Shown piece by piece: positions 20,280-32,560 of a DNA stretch of 64,000 nucleotides. Location: contig JAAOMT010000777.1 in the NCBI GenBank assembly GCA_016748015.1, positions 441,014 through 505,013 on the forward strand. Reading direction: 5' to 3'. Below the pieces are notes generated by a model. The model worked only from the letters and a program-made list of their open reading frames with translations. It searched no databases and was not told where the DNA came from. Every line of letters starts with the position of its first letter. Within the stretch, counting starts at the first letter, position 1. A program made the position numbers and the translations under genes. The stretch comes from Geosiphon pyriformis (lineage: Eukaryota > Glomeromycota > Glomeromycetes > Archaeosporales > Geosiphonaceae).

Positions 20280-21798
20280 TTACAACTGTTTTTTCTCTTC
20301 TTGAACTTTGAGAACAGTATTATGAATTAATGTTCTCAAAGTTTTAAAAAAGTCTAAATCAACTTTTTCACTATACTGCTCTTTACAATAGCACAACATA
20401 TCTTTAAGTGCAATTTTACCTTGATATATAGATAGCAAAAGCAAAAGTTCATCTTTATTTTCACTTTTTAAATCTTCATTTGCATTAGAATTTTCACTAT
20501 ATTTGTTGTTAATAAGATCCACAATTTTATCTTTTGAGGCATAAGTGAATAATAATTCAAACTTGTCAATATTAATGAAGTCTATTGTCAATAGCTTGTC
20601 AATATCAACATGCTCAATAAAAACTTGTATTTTTTATAGGAGTTCTTGTTCAATATCTAATGGATAGGCTGGCATTTGACTATTATTCAGAATTTCTATA
20701 TGATGCCAACAGTTTTGAATTGTAGTTGTTATTACTGCTGACCATGTATCAATTAGAAAGTCAACCATATCCTTTAATATTACTGTTAATATTGGAATCT
20801 TGCCATCATACTGATTAATAAGATGGAAAAGAAACAACTTTTGGTATTGTGCCTTAAAGGATGCAATAATTCTTGCATCTAATGGTTGCAAATAGAATGT
20901 TGTATTGGATGGTAGGTATCTAATCATAATATTAGATAATATGGAAAGTTCTCTACCATGGGAATCAGCATTATTAAGCAATAGCAAAATTTTTTTTTCT
21001 TGTGATGTATTTCTTCATTTAATAAATTAAGCCATTCACTAAAAATATCAGTTTGTATCTATGCTTTTGTATTGTAATAATAAGTGATTGGAAGTACATT
21101 CATATTAATATTGTGAAAACATCATGGCTTTGTGGTTTTACCAATAATTAAAAGCTGCAACTTGATGCTGCTTGTTGCATTACAAGCAAGAAGTATGGTA
21201 ATTCGACTCTTATTATGCTTGGTGCCAAAGTTGCATTTGGTGGTATTCTAAAAAATAATGCTGTCTTATTAGTATTGTAAACATCATTTAGATCATATTT
21301 GCTAATAATCTCATGCAGTTTCTCATATTCCTTTGGTAAAATTTCCAAAAGGACACTGTTTGCTTCACCATGCATCTTAATGTGATGCAAATTATGATGT
21401 TTTTTGAACTTTTCTAACCAATTATCTGATGCTTTAAAGTTATTTTCTTCTGAAAACTTTTCAGCAAACTTGAGGGCTTTCTTTTGTAAAATTTTTCCAG
21501 TAAGAATGCAGTTGGTAGCTAGTGCTTCAAGCATCTATTCTTTTAGTGCATTATTTATCTTCGGAAATATCTTTTTCATGTCCTTTGTTAATTGATTAGA
21601 GTTGCCAGATATATTCTTTTCAATCCATCAGTCTGATTTTGCAAGTATTTTTGTTACAGTAGAGTGGTCAATTTTTAGATTAAATATTTTGATAAGTCTA
21701 TTTACTGAGTAGTTAGGATGCTTTAGTTTGTACTGGCAGAGAGTCTTTTTAGTCTTCAAAGAGATTACTGCTCACTTTTGGTTTGCATTTTTTGGCAT
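20280..21798 (-). pseudogene. pogo/Tigger-type transposase, copy 2 (broken)
   Basis: The expected start MPKNANQK is present as an ATG at 21798, followed by a TGA after eight codons. The helix-turn-helix (HPNYSVNRLIKIFNLK) and the second DNA-binding stretch follow. The first catalytic Asp is Asn (VYNTNKTALFFRIP near 21265) and the second is Asn (LLLLNNADSHGREL near 20975). The third is kept (LQPLDARIIASFK near 20880). About 24 bases are missing near 21215 relative to copy 3 (the KRDKS-side linker). Stops also lie near 21630, 21535 and 20634. The reading ends at a TAA at 20280, slightly earlier than copy 1. Confidence 0.85.
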
Positions 21799-21964
21799 GT
21801 TAATAAGAACACACTTTTTATTGTATTTTGCTTTTATAATATGTTAATGTATCTGTTATGTTTTAAATGTTATTTTGCCTTATATCTAATTAGACATATA
21901 AGATGTCTCATGTCATATGAGGTGCCTCAGATTATAAAAAGCAGCCAAATTATAAAAATAAAGG

Positions 21965-22275
21965 TTTTAATCCAACTGTAAAATTCTAAGTACAAATGAC
22001 AGATTTTTGGTAAAAAAAAACCTAATTTTGATAATACATCTGTGACACTTTTTGCCTTTTACTCTCAACTAATGATCAATAATAAAGGCTGTTAATTTGA
22101 TTCTCTGCATACTTGCATAATCTTATAGAAGATAGCACAATGTCATGTTGTCAAGCTTTTCAAACACAGCAATGCCTATATCAATTGAAATATTAATATA
22201 AAATATTTTGCACAATATCAGGGATATTGGAGTAAAAGTCAATTGTAGTTTTTTAAAAAATGTCCTGATCATTAT
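21965..22275 (-). pseudogene. Counterpart of the small frame at 2937-3245, two stops
   Basis: On the minus strand this reads the same residues as 2937-3245 (FKKLQLTFTPISLILCKIFY and GKKCHRCIIKIRF) but with stops after LCYLL and after FIIDH. It occupies the spacer between the divergent Y frame and the transposase. Confidence 0.35.
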
Positions 22276-22314
22276 AAGTCATAGGATTTGATATGTAATA
22301 TATATAGGCAGGCA

Positions 22315-23109
22315 ATAGCTTCTGAATTAATGTGGCCATATGTTGTTTCTAAGAAAAATCCATCTGTTGAAGGTTACTTAAAATGGGCCCAAAATGAAAC
22401 AGATCTTATGTTCAGATTAAAGTATGAACAAGTCTTTTTTTATTTACAAGCAATTATTAACTTTTGCACTGGAATTTGTTTTAATAGGTCTTCATTAAGA
22501 TTTGTGGCTAGACAAATGTTTGCATCAATTTGATCTGCTTAATGCCATCCTATTTACCAATTAATTGAAATTGCTGATGAAAAACAATGGCTACAATTAA
22601 AGCCTGAAGTTTGCAAGCTGATTCAAAAAAGAATTGTAATTTCTCGATCTAAACTTTCAAATCAACATCAAGGCCATAATGCAATACTTGAAAAAATTAA
22701 CAAAATGCTCAAATTGTTGATTCCTTCTACACCTTCACAATGGCATTGAGAAATTGCAGTGCATAACTGTATCAAATTTGAGAAATTACATACTAACTTC
22801 TTTAATGTTATTGGATATTCTAAAAATAAAATATACAGGTCTCATATATGTCCTAGCTTTATTGCTAAATCAAATCAATTTCGAGTTCAGATAAAAAAGA
22901 CACAGTTTGTAAATTCAAATGTCTCTAATTGTGTTTTTCATAATATTGGCCATGAATGGATATTAAGCAAAAAAATGAAAAAATTCAGTAAAATTGCACA
23001 GATAAAAAGAATAGACTTTCTTAAAGCAAGGCAAATTAAGAAAATATTATTAGGTACTTGGAAACTAATTCCAGTAACAAATAAAAAAGCAGATTATCAA
23101 AAAATGTAA
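22315..23109 (+). pseudogene. Passenger frame Y, copy 2 (best preserved)
   Basis: The start codon has changed from ATG to ATA (22315), seen by comparison with copies 1 and 3. The frame reads ASELMWPYVVSKKNPSVEGY and continues to about codon 72. A TGA pair then breaks it near 22531-22540, it reads on in frame as HPIYQLIEIADEKQWLQLK, and a TGA near 22748 interrupts at SQWH. It then finishes with NCIKFEKLHTNFFNVIGYSK and FVNSNVSN to a TAA at 23109. The stops sit where Trp or Gln would be expected. The total is about 265 residues, mostly helical and basic. Function is not recognised. Confidence 0.65.
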
Positions 23110-23263
23110 ATCTGTTAATAAAATCACAACTATTATCTATTATTAACTCTCTAATACCTCTTTTAAGTAATCATGTTTTTAAAGCTTATCAAGTTAATCA
23201 TGTGACAGCTTAATAAATATCCTTTAAGAAATTAGAAATATATTGTATTGTGTACAGTTTTGT

Positions 23264-24130
23264 TTACCTTGGATTGGGTGCATTACTATTTATAATTGGC
23301 ATTTTTAAAACATAATATGTTAAGTTTAAGTCTGAATCTTTATTCTGCATGATTATGTTTAGATTATAAAAAGCATTTAACATGGATTTATTTGTCCCAA
23401 AAAAGTTGATTTTTAATACATCTTTAAAACTATCAGTCAAACTTTTGCTCACTAATACTAAATATTGGTCAAATAATAAATATGATTGTTAGTATGGAGC
23501 TCTTTTTTAATTGCGGATGCCAAAGTTGTATTTATTGGGTATATATTGGAATCCTTATGCTCTGAGTTTTATTACTGGTTACATTTTTCTTCCTAAAAAA
23601 AGGTAAATTTGAACTCTGTTTTTAGTTGATTTGCTTGAGCAATGTCCCATTAACAAACTTGTTTTTGGAGGATCTCATTGGGCCATTATTCTCACTTGTA
23701 GGTCTGTTAATTCCTTTTTCCAATACAGAGAAAAAGTAATCTTGTTAGCCAAAGTTTAATTCAGAGTAACTTTATCAATATCTGCAGCAACAGCCTTTAA
23801 AGCACTACCAGCCTCTGAAGCACCATTAGTCTCCAAAGCATCAAGAACAGCAGTACTGTACTATATGTCAACTATTATTAAAACTCTTATAATACCCACA
23901 AACAACAAACCAGATATGATGGTTCTATCATTGTCTTCTAATGGTGGTGGTGGCTTATAAAGAAGAAGTGTAATTGAATGTTGTAATATTTCAGAAATTT
24001 TGTTTAGTGTTCTACAATCATTTTCAGAAACTTTTCTAATTTTTTTTACTATCATAAAAAGAATAATTTCCATTGACAAATTGGGAAATTTTTCTGACTG
24101 TACATGTTTGATTAAATATGAGATGACATC
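23264..24130 (-). pseudogene. Passenger frame X, copy 2 (broken)
   Basis: The minus strand reads DVISYLIKHVQSEKFPNLSM from 24130, then IRKVSENDCRTLNKISEILQ and a PPPP run, to a TAG at 23861. It continues in frame as LDALETNGASEAGSALKAVA and KITFSLYWKKELTDLQ. After a frameshift near 23500 it ends with SLTDSFKDVLKINFFGTNKS to 23264. The residue pattern is the same as copy 1, with different breaks. Confidence 0.6.
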
Positions 24131-24356
24131 TGATGTTCATATCTAATGTCATATAATTATAGTGTGACTATAGAGAGTGAAAATTACTTATATTTTGCTA
24201 TCATATTTGTGAGAATAGGGACTATAAGGAGATATATATAGTAAAAGTGACTATAAAGAGATAATATTATATACAAATAGTTTTGGTTTTTAAAAAAATA
24301 TGATTATAAGAAAATAGTAACTATAACCAGAAAGACTATAGAGAGAGTTCACTGTA

Positions 24357-25724
24357 TTTATAAATTTTTTTTTAATAATTACAGCTTAATTTGAATAAAA
24401 TTTTTGTCTTTTAAAATTACTGTTTATTATAATATCTTTTTTTAGTCAATAATATGGTCTTTTTTATGTTTTTTTTTAGATCTATTTATTTTTTCAAATT
24501 TTAAAAGAGTAATAATCTCTCTAAAAATAATTAATAAAAAAAGTTTTCTGATTGTTTAAGTTTTTGCAGTTGCTAATTTGTTTTCTATTATTAAAAATTA
24601 ATATTCAATACAAAAATTTTTTTAATGACCACTTTAACTTGAGTTTTTATTATTTTAAAATTAATCTATTTTTTTGTTTAAAAAGATATTAAAAAAAAAG
24701 AGGAGTTTTTTATTTTTATTCATATTATAATCAATTATACCAATAAAAAAATCATATTTTAAGCCAATATTAATTTTTTTTGCTTTAAAAATTATTACTA
24801 TTAAGCCAAAAAAACTATTATTAATATTCACTAAGACATTATTATCTTTACTATTACTGAATTTACTATTTATATCCGAAAATATACTAATTTTAAGACC
24901 AAGTTTGACCAAAAAAATATCTTTCTTATTATTAGAGTGTTTAATATTATCTACAGAAATTTTTTTCTTTTGAGAGAAAAAACTTTCAATTAAATCATAA
25001 AAAGTTTTTTGAGTGCTTTTTTTTAGATATATTGCTACTTAAAGCAATTTTTAAATTTATTACAAAAAATTATTAGCTTAAAAATATTGAAAATAATATT
25101 ATAAGAAAAACAAAAACAAAAAAAACTTTTTTCTTTGAAAAAAAATGCTCTTTGAAAATTTTGAACATAAAAGAAAAAAAAAGTTTTTTTTAACTTTTTT
25201 AAATTTAATTAAATAATCTTAATTAAATATAACTTATTAAATTATAACAAAAAGCTATAGTATAATTTACCAATTTAATATTATAAAATTAATAATATTT
25301 AAATAATTTATTTTATAAATAAGAATTTAATATATATAGTTAAAATTAATATTAATAAAAAATTATAAAAAAAATAACCATTAAATTTTATTATATATTT
25401 TGCTAATAGGTATAATTATATAAAAATTTTTTTTATAATAAAAAAATATATATAATTAAATTAAATATTTTATTATTTGTTTTAAGTTTAAAAAAGCTTT
25501 AAAAAACATTTTTAATTTTTAAATATATGAATTTTAAATAGTTTAAAAAAAAACTTGTCTAAGTTAAATAATCAATAATTAATTTATATATATATTAAAA
25601 AACATATATTTATTAATTATATTTTTTTTAGTAAAAAAACTTAAATACAAATTATTAAGAGTTTTTTTTGTAAATTTTTTTGTATTTTTATTAAAGTTAA
25701 AATTAATTTGTTTTTAGATATTAA
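24357..25724 (-). mobile_element. AT-rich relic, probably the 5-prime part of the ancient LINE
   Basis: Just right of pogo copy 2, TAATAATTACAGCTTAATTT near 24374 resembles GATTCCACAGCCAACTTTAG near 31652 of the preserved LINE, which suggests that the ORF1 part of the relic continues here. Beyond about 25000 the stretch is nearly pure A/T and I see no feature in it. A short minus frame at 24661-24912 is Lys/Asn/Ile-rich noise. Confidence 0.4.
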
Positions 25725-25738
25725 TTTTTTTTTTTTTT
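25725..25738 (-). other. Poly-A tail of the LINE
   Basis: Fourteen T residues on the plus strand mark the 3-prime end of the minus-strand element, 125 bases past the ORF2 stop. Confidence 0.7.
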
Positions 25739-25863
25739 ATTAAAGTTTAACGAGTGAAGTCCAAATGCCACCTAGTGTAATACATCATATAAATAATCCA
25801 AACTAAGCATGAATCATTGTCTTTACTATATATGACCAGACACTCAGACTAGTCAGAACAATA

Positions 25864-27789
25864 CTACACACTTATATGAACAAAAGCCATATTACCAACA
25901 CCTGCATAAAACAAATAATGCTTATGATACCCAAAATTGACACCAAGTGCATTAGCAACACCCAACAACTTAGTCACCCCAGCCAAAAGCCATGTAGAAA
26001 AACCAGAAACAGCAACAGGAATAGAACCATCATGTGGAATCAACTTATTCTTCTCCATAATGGCCTGGTGTTTCACACGGACCAGCCAGATACTATCACA
26101 AAATGCAAGACAAAACTCATGCACAAAATTCATAATATTAATCACTGCCACCTTAGAATCTTTGTAAACAGAAACAGACTCGCAATATCAATCACTGAAA
26201 ACAAAACTCTTACACAGGGCCATACTGACAGTCACATCTGAAATGCAAGTCAACAACAACTGTGATACACACAAAAAAGAACAAAACAGACCAGAACGCA
26301 CCTCCCAGGCAGCTGCATAAGTGTTTAACAAAACAGCACGATTATCAGTGTTAGAAGAGCAAAAAAAAACATAGTCTGAAATCTCAATCTCACCATAGAA
26401 CAAACAAACTACACTGGGATAATCCCTATCATACAGACGCTTTCGCACAGCAACAGGAAAGTGATGATGAAAGGCTTTCATGAAATATGTATGAAAGCCA
26501 GCCATTTGAATACTAGTAAAACCAATCGTCATATAAAAATCCAGGTGCCACACCAGAGAAGACCTCAACCAGTTAATATCAACATGCAAACAACCTGGAA
26601 CAACTCAGAAACCAAAACCAATCTCCCAATGCACGCAATGAATTGACCTGAATATGCTACAAACAAAATGCCTCAAATTACCAGAAACCACATCAATACC
26701 AGTCTTCAAAAACCTCTCACTGACCAAGTGGGGCAGGTGCCAGGCAGAAAAAGCAGCATTCTTAGCCAGCGCATCAGCACGCTCATTGTCTGAAACACCC
26801 AAATGGCTCTTAACCTTAATCCAATTAACATCCAAATTTTTGTGACAAATGACATTGGTGATGTGACAATGCTCAATCCAACAACAATTCTTAAAATCAG
26901 GGCCAACCAATAAAGACTCCAACCTGCAAGCATCTATAGCCATCTGGCTGTCCAAGAACAAGTCAACCAAACGAAAAGAAGGAACACACTTAAGAGCTAA
27001 AGCAATGGCCTACAACTCCACCAAAATAGAAGAAACCAAACCAGAAATCCCTACACCCAGACCTGAATCAATGTCCTCAAAGAAAACTGCCATATCAGCC
27101 AATATGTCAACAGTGCCCAAGTTACTCAGAGATCTATCTGTGTACACAAAGAGGTGGGTGGCACCAACATTCAACAGATCATTACAAATAACACCAAAAC
27201 CAAGAGACTGACGGATGTCAGAAGAGCCACAAACACCCTCATAAAAAGAACGATCAGAAGGAGAAGCTACACCACCAAGAAAATGTACAGAGAGATCAAA
27301 CCAGAAGGGGACTGGGCCACAGGGGTCCAGTCTTTTCCAATGCTTGAAAGTCTTCCAATCAAAAACAATGCCATTACGGTCACAAAGCTGTTCTACAAAA
27401 GCAATACCATAACACTTGAGGAAAGAGACACATTTGAAGAAAATCATCTCACCAAGAACTAAAGACATAGAAGTACCACTCCGAAGACAAAAAGCACTGG
27501 CCAGAGAGCCCTCCAAAGACAAATCACACCCAGAAAAAATACAAACCACACTTGCTAAAAAGTTGTTTGAAGGGCTGACTCTAACATGAACTAGAAACAA
27601 CAAAGGGTAATGAGAACGCCAGCTAAAAACCTGAAAATCATGAGCCTTATGAGAGAACAAGCGACCCAAAACACCAAACAAATTCGCAAAAGTAATGACA
27701 AAAGCCAACTTGCTTTCAGTCTGAATCTGCTCAAAAGTCTTTAAATTGTACAAAGAAGAATGATGAAGTGCATCATTGGGAAAGTCCAA
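25864..27789 (-). pseudogene. LINE ORF2, RNase H and C-terminal extension
   Basis: This lies in frame with the RT part. RNase H motifs: YTDRSLSNLGTVD (TDG expected, Gly now Arg), Glu in SSILVEL (stop just after), Asp in LFLDSQMAIDACRLESLL and NERADALAKNAA. About 330 more residues follow, with a Cys/His cluster that has partly decayed (CLFYGEIEISDYVFFC; CxxC and His expected from its shape). The end is GVGNMAFVHISV and TAG at 25864. Stops at 27010, 26605, 26188 and 26151 divide it. The extension is also present in the fragment at 33460-35094, so it belongs to the family. Its role is unknown. Confidence 0.75.
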
Positions 27790-27834
27790 AGGCAGCCCAA
27801 ATTTAGACTTCAGGCCTTTGCAAATCAGAGTGTC

Positions 27835-29125
27835 TCATTTATTACACACACTAAGAGGAATATAACTGAACTGAGTTCTGTAGCTGACAATAAGAAAGAG
27901 AACTGAAAACACCAAATAAGCAAACTGTTTATCTGAAACAACTTTCTTTAGAATGAGATTGGTGAAAAACCAAACATCCGAATGTGTCTTAACCAAGCTG
28001 GGCTTCGAAAGACCATTAGAAAATAAAAAAATCTCTAGATAATAATGAGGTTCACTCCTTTTGGTGATGGAGATTGGCAAACCACAGATGGTCAAATAAG
28101 GAGCAGTGACTTGACAGTTGATGGGAATGGTCACAGTCTTATCATTGTTTATCGAAATGTTATTTAAATAAAAGAAATCACTAGCAACATTGAGAATGTG
28201 TTGTGTAGCAGCCTGGCTGCTACCAACCCAGATAATATCATCAATAAAAGCACTAGCGGCCAGAAATGATGTCAGCCCAGCCTAAGATTCTATCTGGCCA
28301 GTCTTAGAAATGAAATGAGAAATCAATCTGTAACCACAAATGCTCTCCTGTCTCTTAACCTCACACAAGAGTGGGTCATAAAATATGTACCAAAGAAGTG
28401 GTGAAAAAACCTTTCCTTGATCCAATCTATCGTGAACCTGATATCCATCAGTCAAACCAAAATTCATTATCACTTTGTTTGTGCAACCATTATGAATATG
28501 ACCAAAAAATCTGATAAATTTGTCACACATTTTGATCCTGATCAAACTCCTCTTGAGATGCTTCCAATCTACAGAATTATATGTTTTGCGCATATTTTGT
28601 AAAACCAGTCACAACTCTTGGTTTTTTTCCAAAGTATTTTTGATCACCAAACCAATAGCAAAGATAGGTGACTGTGTAGACATATCTTTTAGGACAGAGA
28701 AATTGTCCTTATGAAGAACATCAAAAGTGCTACAAGCCAAAGAGATCTGGTCTAAAAAAATCTTAGAAAGAACTTTGCAAGCTGTCTCAATCAAAGCAAT
28801 AGGGTGGATATTTGTAAAAATCTCCTTCCACTCGTAAGGTTTAGATCAAAACCCATGCTTCCTTCCAAGATCCAGGCACTGACTCACAATCCAAACAAAA
28901 ATTCAAGAGCACCAAAAGCATATCCAATACTAACTTGTCACAGCATTTCCAAAGTTCATTAGTGATACCAGAAAGACCAGCCGCTTTCCCATCAGGCAAA
29001 TTTGAAATAACACCAAACATCTTATCAAAACCGATTGAATACATCACATTAGAGAAGGCACTATCAAAGACATAATCCAAAGGCTGAAATTGCCTTGTCC
29101 AGTCATCAGAGATATCAGAAGTCAC
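27835..29125 (-). pseudogene. LINE ORF2, reverse transcriptase (broken)
   Basis: The N-terminal RT part reads NLPDGKAAGLSGITNELWK and LNFCLDCESVPGSWKEAWV (28841-29125). A frameshift near 28700 follows. Next come YNSVDWKHLKRSL (Asp of the first catalytic box, palm A), GLTDGYQVHDRLDQGKVFSPLLW and YDPLLCEV. The catalytic FIDD box lies at about 28235-28246 (AFIDDIIWVGS), intact. The thumb part (27835-28134) begins MTIPINCQVTAPYLTICGLP. Target-primed reverse transcription would be its job. Stops at 28282 and 27835. Confidence 0.85.
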
Positions 29126-29140
29126 TACATGCCTCCTGGT

Positions 29141-29641
29141 TCAACCCTCCATGATTTCATCCATCTTAGATTTAACCAACTCAGGCTCCAAGACCAACTC
29201 CTCATTATTCACCAAATGATCCAACACTACTTTATGAAAAAGACGCTCCAAAACACTCCTAATGATATGATCTTTATTCATTTCAAAACTTTCCATCCTC
29301 CTTTTAATAGCCTGCCTCATATAAGATTCCTCAGCATGCTTAGATTCCAACAACTTAGAAGAGTGGTAAGACTTCTTCGCCTTAGCCAGCTCAGAACAGA
29401 TCGCATTAAAACTAGAGCCAGAAAGAAACAGAGATCTCACTGGTAAAGTGTCCACAGAATCAAGCCTGTACCAAGTATTCAACAACAAAGCAAAATCTCT
29501 GCCAGAAACCAACCAAGAAGCCTTCACCAGTTTAGACACTAGTAGCTCCAGCTTATGAAACCAGGAAAACACCTTATTAAAAACACAATTGAAACCCTTA
29601 AACCATTTTTTCTTGAATGTTCCACCAGCTGAAAGAACCAT
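29141..29641 (-). pseudogene. LINE ORF2, endonuclease-RT linker
   Basis: This is an open stretch in frame with both neighbours, bounded by stops at 29642 and 29141. It is Lys/Ser-rich and mostly helical (WFHKLELLVSKLVKASWLVS, AKKSYHSSKLLESKHAEESY). No separate domain is recognised; linkers of this kind join the endonuclease and RT in LINE ORF2 proteins. Confidence 0.6.
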
Positions 29642-29659
29642 AATCTTATGAACAATGCT

Positions 29660-30547
29660 CTACATCACATCCAAATCAAAAAACTGCTTAGCTGCAACAA
29701 ACTCATCCGAGAACATAATAGCATTAGCAGCCATAGCATTCATGAACTCAGACCACTTAACCTCATTGGCATTTTTGATATCATACTTCCAACGATCTCT
29801 ATTTGCTTGTTTGTGCAGTGAGTTTAACTGGACATTGAGCAGGCCTCCCAATTCCACAGAAACAGACACAGCCTTGTAATTAGTATCAAAATAGTCTTCA
29901 ATACCATCCACATCACAATCCATTACTGCACCAGCCAAATTAGAAGAAATGAGCATGTAGCTAATCGTTTTAGTGATGCCACAAGAATTGCACCAAGTGA
30001 GTGACTTCATGAAGGAGCTTCCCCCCAGAAAGTTAATCAAACCCAAATCGAAACATTTTTTGAAACTTGCATACTTGTAAGAATCATCCTCATTAAAATC
30101 ACCACCAAGAATAACAAAGGAGGACTCATTCACAGTCTTAACAATAAGAGAGTTAATTTTACCAGCCTGAGAAAACCGAACTGCTGAAGATGCACCAGCA
30201 TACAGCCCCAGAATAGACACAGAGAGTTTGTTCTTAAAAAGCAATCTAACCAACAGAAGCTGACCAGGCACCTCTGAAACTTTACACACATGTTTCGCCA
30301 AAGAAGAGTCCAAAATAATTACAACACCAGATCCCATGTGACCAGAATCCAGTTTAGAAGTAAAAATACAAACACCATCAAACTTATCAGCAATTTAAAG
30401 ACAAATTTTTTCCTTCAACTTTGTTTCAGTGACAATAAAAACCAAATTGTTCATATCTTTATGTCAATAAACAATGTCTGCCTGCTTTGTACAAATGTTT
30501 ATATCTCTGACATTGCACATGGCAATCTTCCAAATTAAGTGAGTCAT
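29660..30547 (-). pseudogene. LINE ORF2 start: apurinic-type endonuclease
   Basis: ORF2 begins at an ATG (30547-30545) that overlaps the ORF1 stop as ATGA. Catalytic residues of the exonuclease-endonuclease-phosphatase fold are present: Asn in KIAMCNVRDIN, Glu in FIVTETKL, Asp and Asn in VILGGDFNEDDS, and the SDH-like end DTNYKAVSVSV where His is Tyr. Two early stops (TGA near 30468, TAA near 30398) interrupt before MGSGVVIILDSSLAKHV. The enzyme nicks target DNA to prime reverse transcription. The His-to-Tyr change would impair it. Confidence 0.8.
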
Positions 30548-32526
30548 TGAGATGACATGGGAGCTGACAGACCCAAACCAGAGCACAGAAGATTTAACTT
30601 ATCCAAAACTGAACCAACTGAAGCCTCCAATGCGACCAATTTTATTTTCAAACCATGCACTTTGACAGTAAGAACCTTGGAACTACTAGCATTGAGATCG
30701 ACAACAGCATCAATAGTGATGGGAGGAGTAATATCAGAAGAACTCAAAGCATTGTCCACAATCATATCTGAATCTACTTCAGAACTCAAAGCTGCAGAAA
30801 CAGCAGGAGGGAGGGCCAGAGAAGAAGGAACCAAAGAAACCACACCAAAGGAATCCAACCTGACCAGAATGCCAGAAACACAGTTAGCCAGAAGCTCCAA
30901 AGAGTGTTCCAAAACTGCCAAATGATTATTTAAATGGGAAACAACAAGATGATTAGAGACCGCTAAAGGAGGAACCAAACCAGAATACAAACCAGAACCA
31001 GGAAAACCAGAAGGAGACACACAGAAAGAGGTGCCACTAGCAACTTGGGTCCATGTTTTGCCACCAAACAAAACTGGGCAAGCAATAGGAGCCGACTTCT
31101 TCTTATATATATTAGCCAGACAAACCTAATTCTGATCAGAAACCACCCTTTTTTCACGAACACCAGAACTTCCACCCACAAGACAGTTAATAGTGATATG
31201 ACCAAACTGTTCACACTTAATACAGCTAGCCAAAACAAAACTAGCCCAATGCAAACTAACACCTTTGAAAATTAGAATAGTACTAACAGCAGCCAATCTG
31301 ACATCCTCATTCTCAAAACAAATAATTGCACACTGATTATGGACATATAAACCAGGATTGCAGCCAATAAAACAAGTTCTTCTACCATATAATACCAACA
31401 ATTCTGACAGATCATAGGCTGAAGTACCAACTGAAAGAGTATAGAGCAAAGCCCAATGATGATCTCTTGACGCCCATGTTTGTTTATTATTGACAGTCAG
31501 TGCCACATGAACTAAATCCTTTCCCATAAGAACAGACCACTTAGAAGCAGCCAAACTGGCAACTTCTGATGACTCAAATTCAATCAGGGCCTTTTACCAA
31601 AGACCAATTAATTGCATCTTGATGGAAACAATCTTGCCAAATTTAGAAAAAACAGATTCCACAGCCAACTTTAGAAGATCAACTGAGATCTCCTTAACAA
31701 TCACTTCCTGATTCAAATGAATGTTTGCTTTTTTAAGATCACTATTGACAACAATTTTTTCACAGACTGCCATTTTCCTGGCCTTAATCAAACTAGACTC
31801 ATTTGTGAAAGTTGAATGAATAACACCAGGAAATTTTGAGGAAGTTGAAGCTCCCCCAAAACCATCAATTTTGTAAAATATTTTTTTGATTGAAATGAGC
31901 TTATTACTATTAGTCCTGCCAGGAACAGCTGACAAATTCACATCCAGAGCAAATGATTTTACTGGCCTGAAACTACGACTCTCTAGAACATGTAATTTAG
32001 AAGAGGGCAGCTGATTGGACCCACTGATTTTAGGAGATAGCAACACGGAATCATCGTTGTTATTATTCATAGTAGCAAATAGAGATGCCTTAAGAGATTG
32101 TTCCAACACATATGTCCAAGTACGAGTTTTTCATGGCATAGTCTTATTTATTTCATTGTCTTCACCTGAATCAACATAGCTTGTCTTCTCGGCAATCATG
32201 TTTCCCAAATTCTCAACATCTGAAAGACCACTTACACTACCAGAAATATTACCCACTCTGCTTCCCCAGGATGCAACTGGCTTACCATTGTCACCACCCA
32301 AATCTTCTAAATGTAGAGGATCAGCAGACAACTCAACCAAAACGCCAGCTACAGACTTCTTAGGCTTCTTGTAGGATGCACCACGAGAATAGACTGTATT
32401 AACACACTTGTTTTTAGCACTCTGGCAGGTCCCCAAACCAGCCAAACCCAAACTAGAACCACTAGCAGATGAGCCCACCAGTTCTATCACAACAAATAAA
32501 AGTAAGTTAGAAGAAATAGTTAACAA
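30544..32526 (-). pseudogene. LINE ORF1: RRM-like domain and CCHC knuckle
   Basis: One frame of about 660 codons carries stops at 32131, 31594 and 31126 only. From the N terminus: a Ser/Gly-rich region, then an RRM-like domain (VIVKEISVDLLKLAVESVFS, KFGKIVSIKMQLIGLW, FESSEVASLAASKW). The CCHC knuckle CIKCEQFGHITINC lies near 31205-31245 (C-x2-C-x4-H-x4-C). A long Ser/Leu-rich tail follows and ends APMSSQ with TGA at 30544-30546. ORF1 proteins of this type bind the LINE RNA. The true start is unclear because 32526 is a TTG and the frame may open slightly upstream. Confidence 0.75.
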
Positions 32527-32560
32527 AAATTGAAAGGAAAAGGAAAAGGAAAAGCGATTT

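Larger units (their letters stand above)
20121..24354 (-). mobile_element. pogo-like DNA transposon, copy 2
   Basis: It starts CAGTGAACTCTCTTTATAAT and ends with the inverted complement (AGAGAGAGTTCACTG), with TA at 20119-20120 and 24355-24356. At 4234 bp it is close to copy 1 and inverted relative to it. It carries the transposase (-, 20280-21798), frame Y (+, 22315-23109) and frame X (-, 23264-24130) in the same relative order. It has inserted in the ancient LINE relic. Confidence 0.85.
25725..32560 (-). mobile_element. LINE (non-LTR retrotransposon) with two ORFs
   Basis: On the minus strand it has ORF1 (RRM-like domain, CCHC knuckle) and ORF2 (endonuclease, RT, RNase H, extra C-terminus), about 120 bases of 3-prime tail and a poly-A run (14 T on the plus strand, 25725-25738). 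The G+C content is clearly higher than that of the relic copies, and breaks are few. The 5-prime end is placed near the GGAAAA repeats at about 32537-32560 and is approximate. The endonuclease-RT-RNaseH layout is that of I/Tad1-like LINE clades; clade assignment would need a tree. Confidence 0.85.

Noticed and set aside
24661-24912. 83-codon minus-strand frame
   Set aside because: Lys/Asn/Ile/Phe composition typical of AT-rich noise, with no counterpart elsewhere that I can see.
26654-27462. Plus-strand frames antisense to the LINE RNase H region
   Set aside because: The minus strand carries conserved LINE protein motifs; these are shadows.
29090-29446. 118-codon plus-strand frame
   Set aside because: Antisense to the LINE endonuclease-RT linker.
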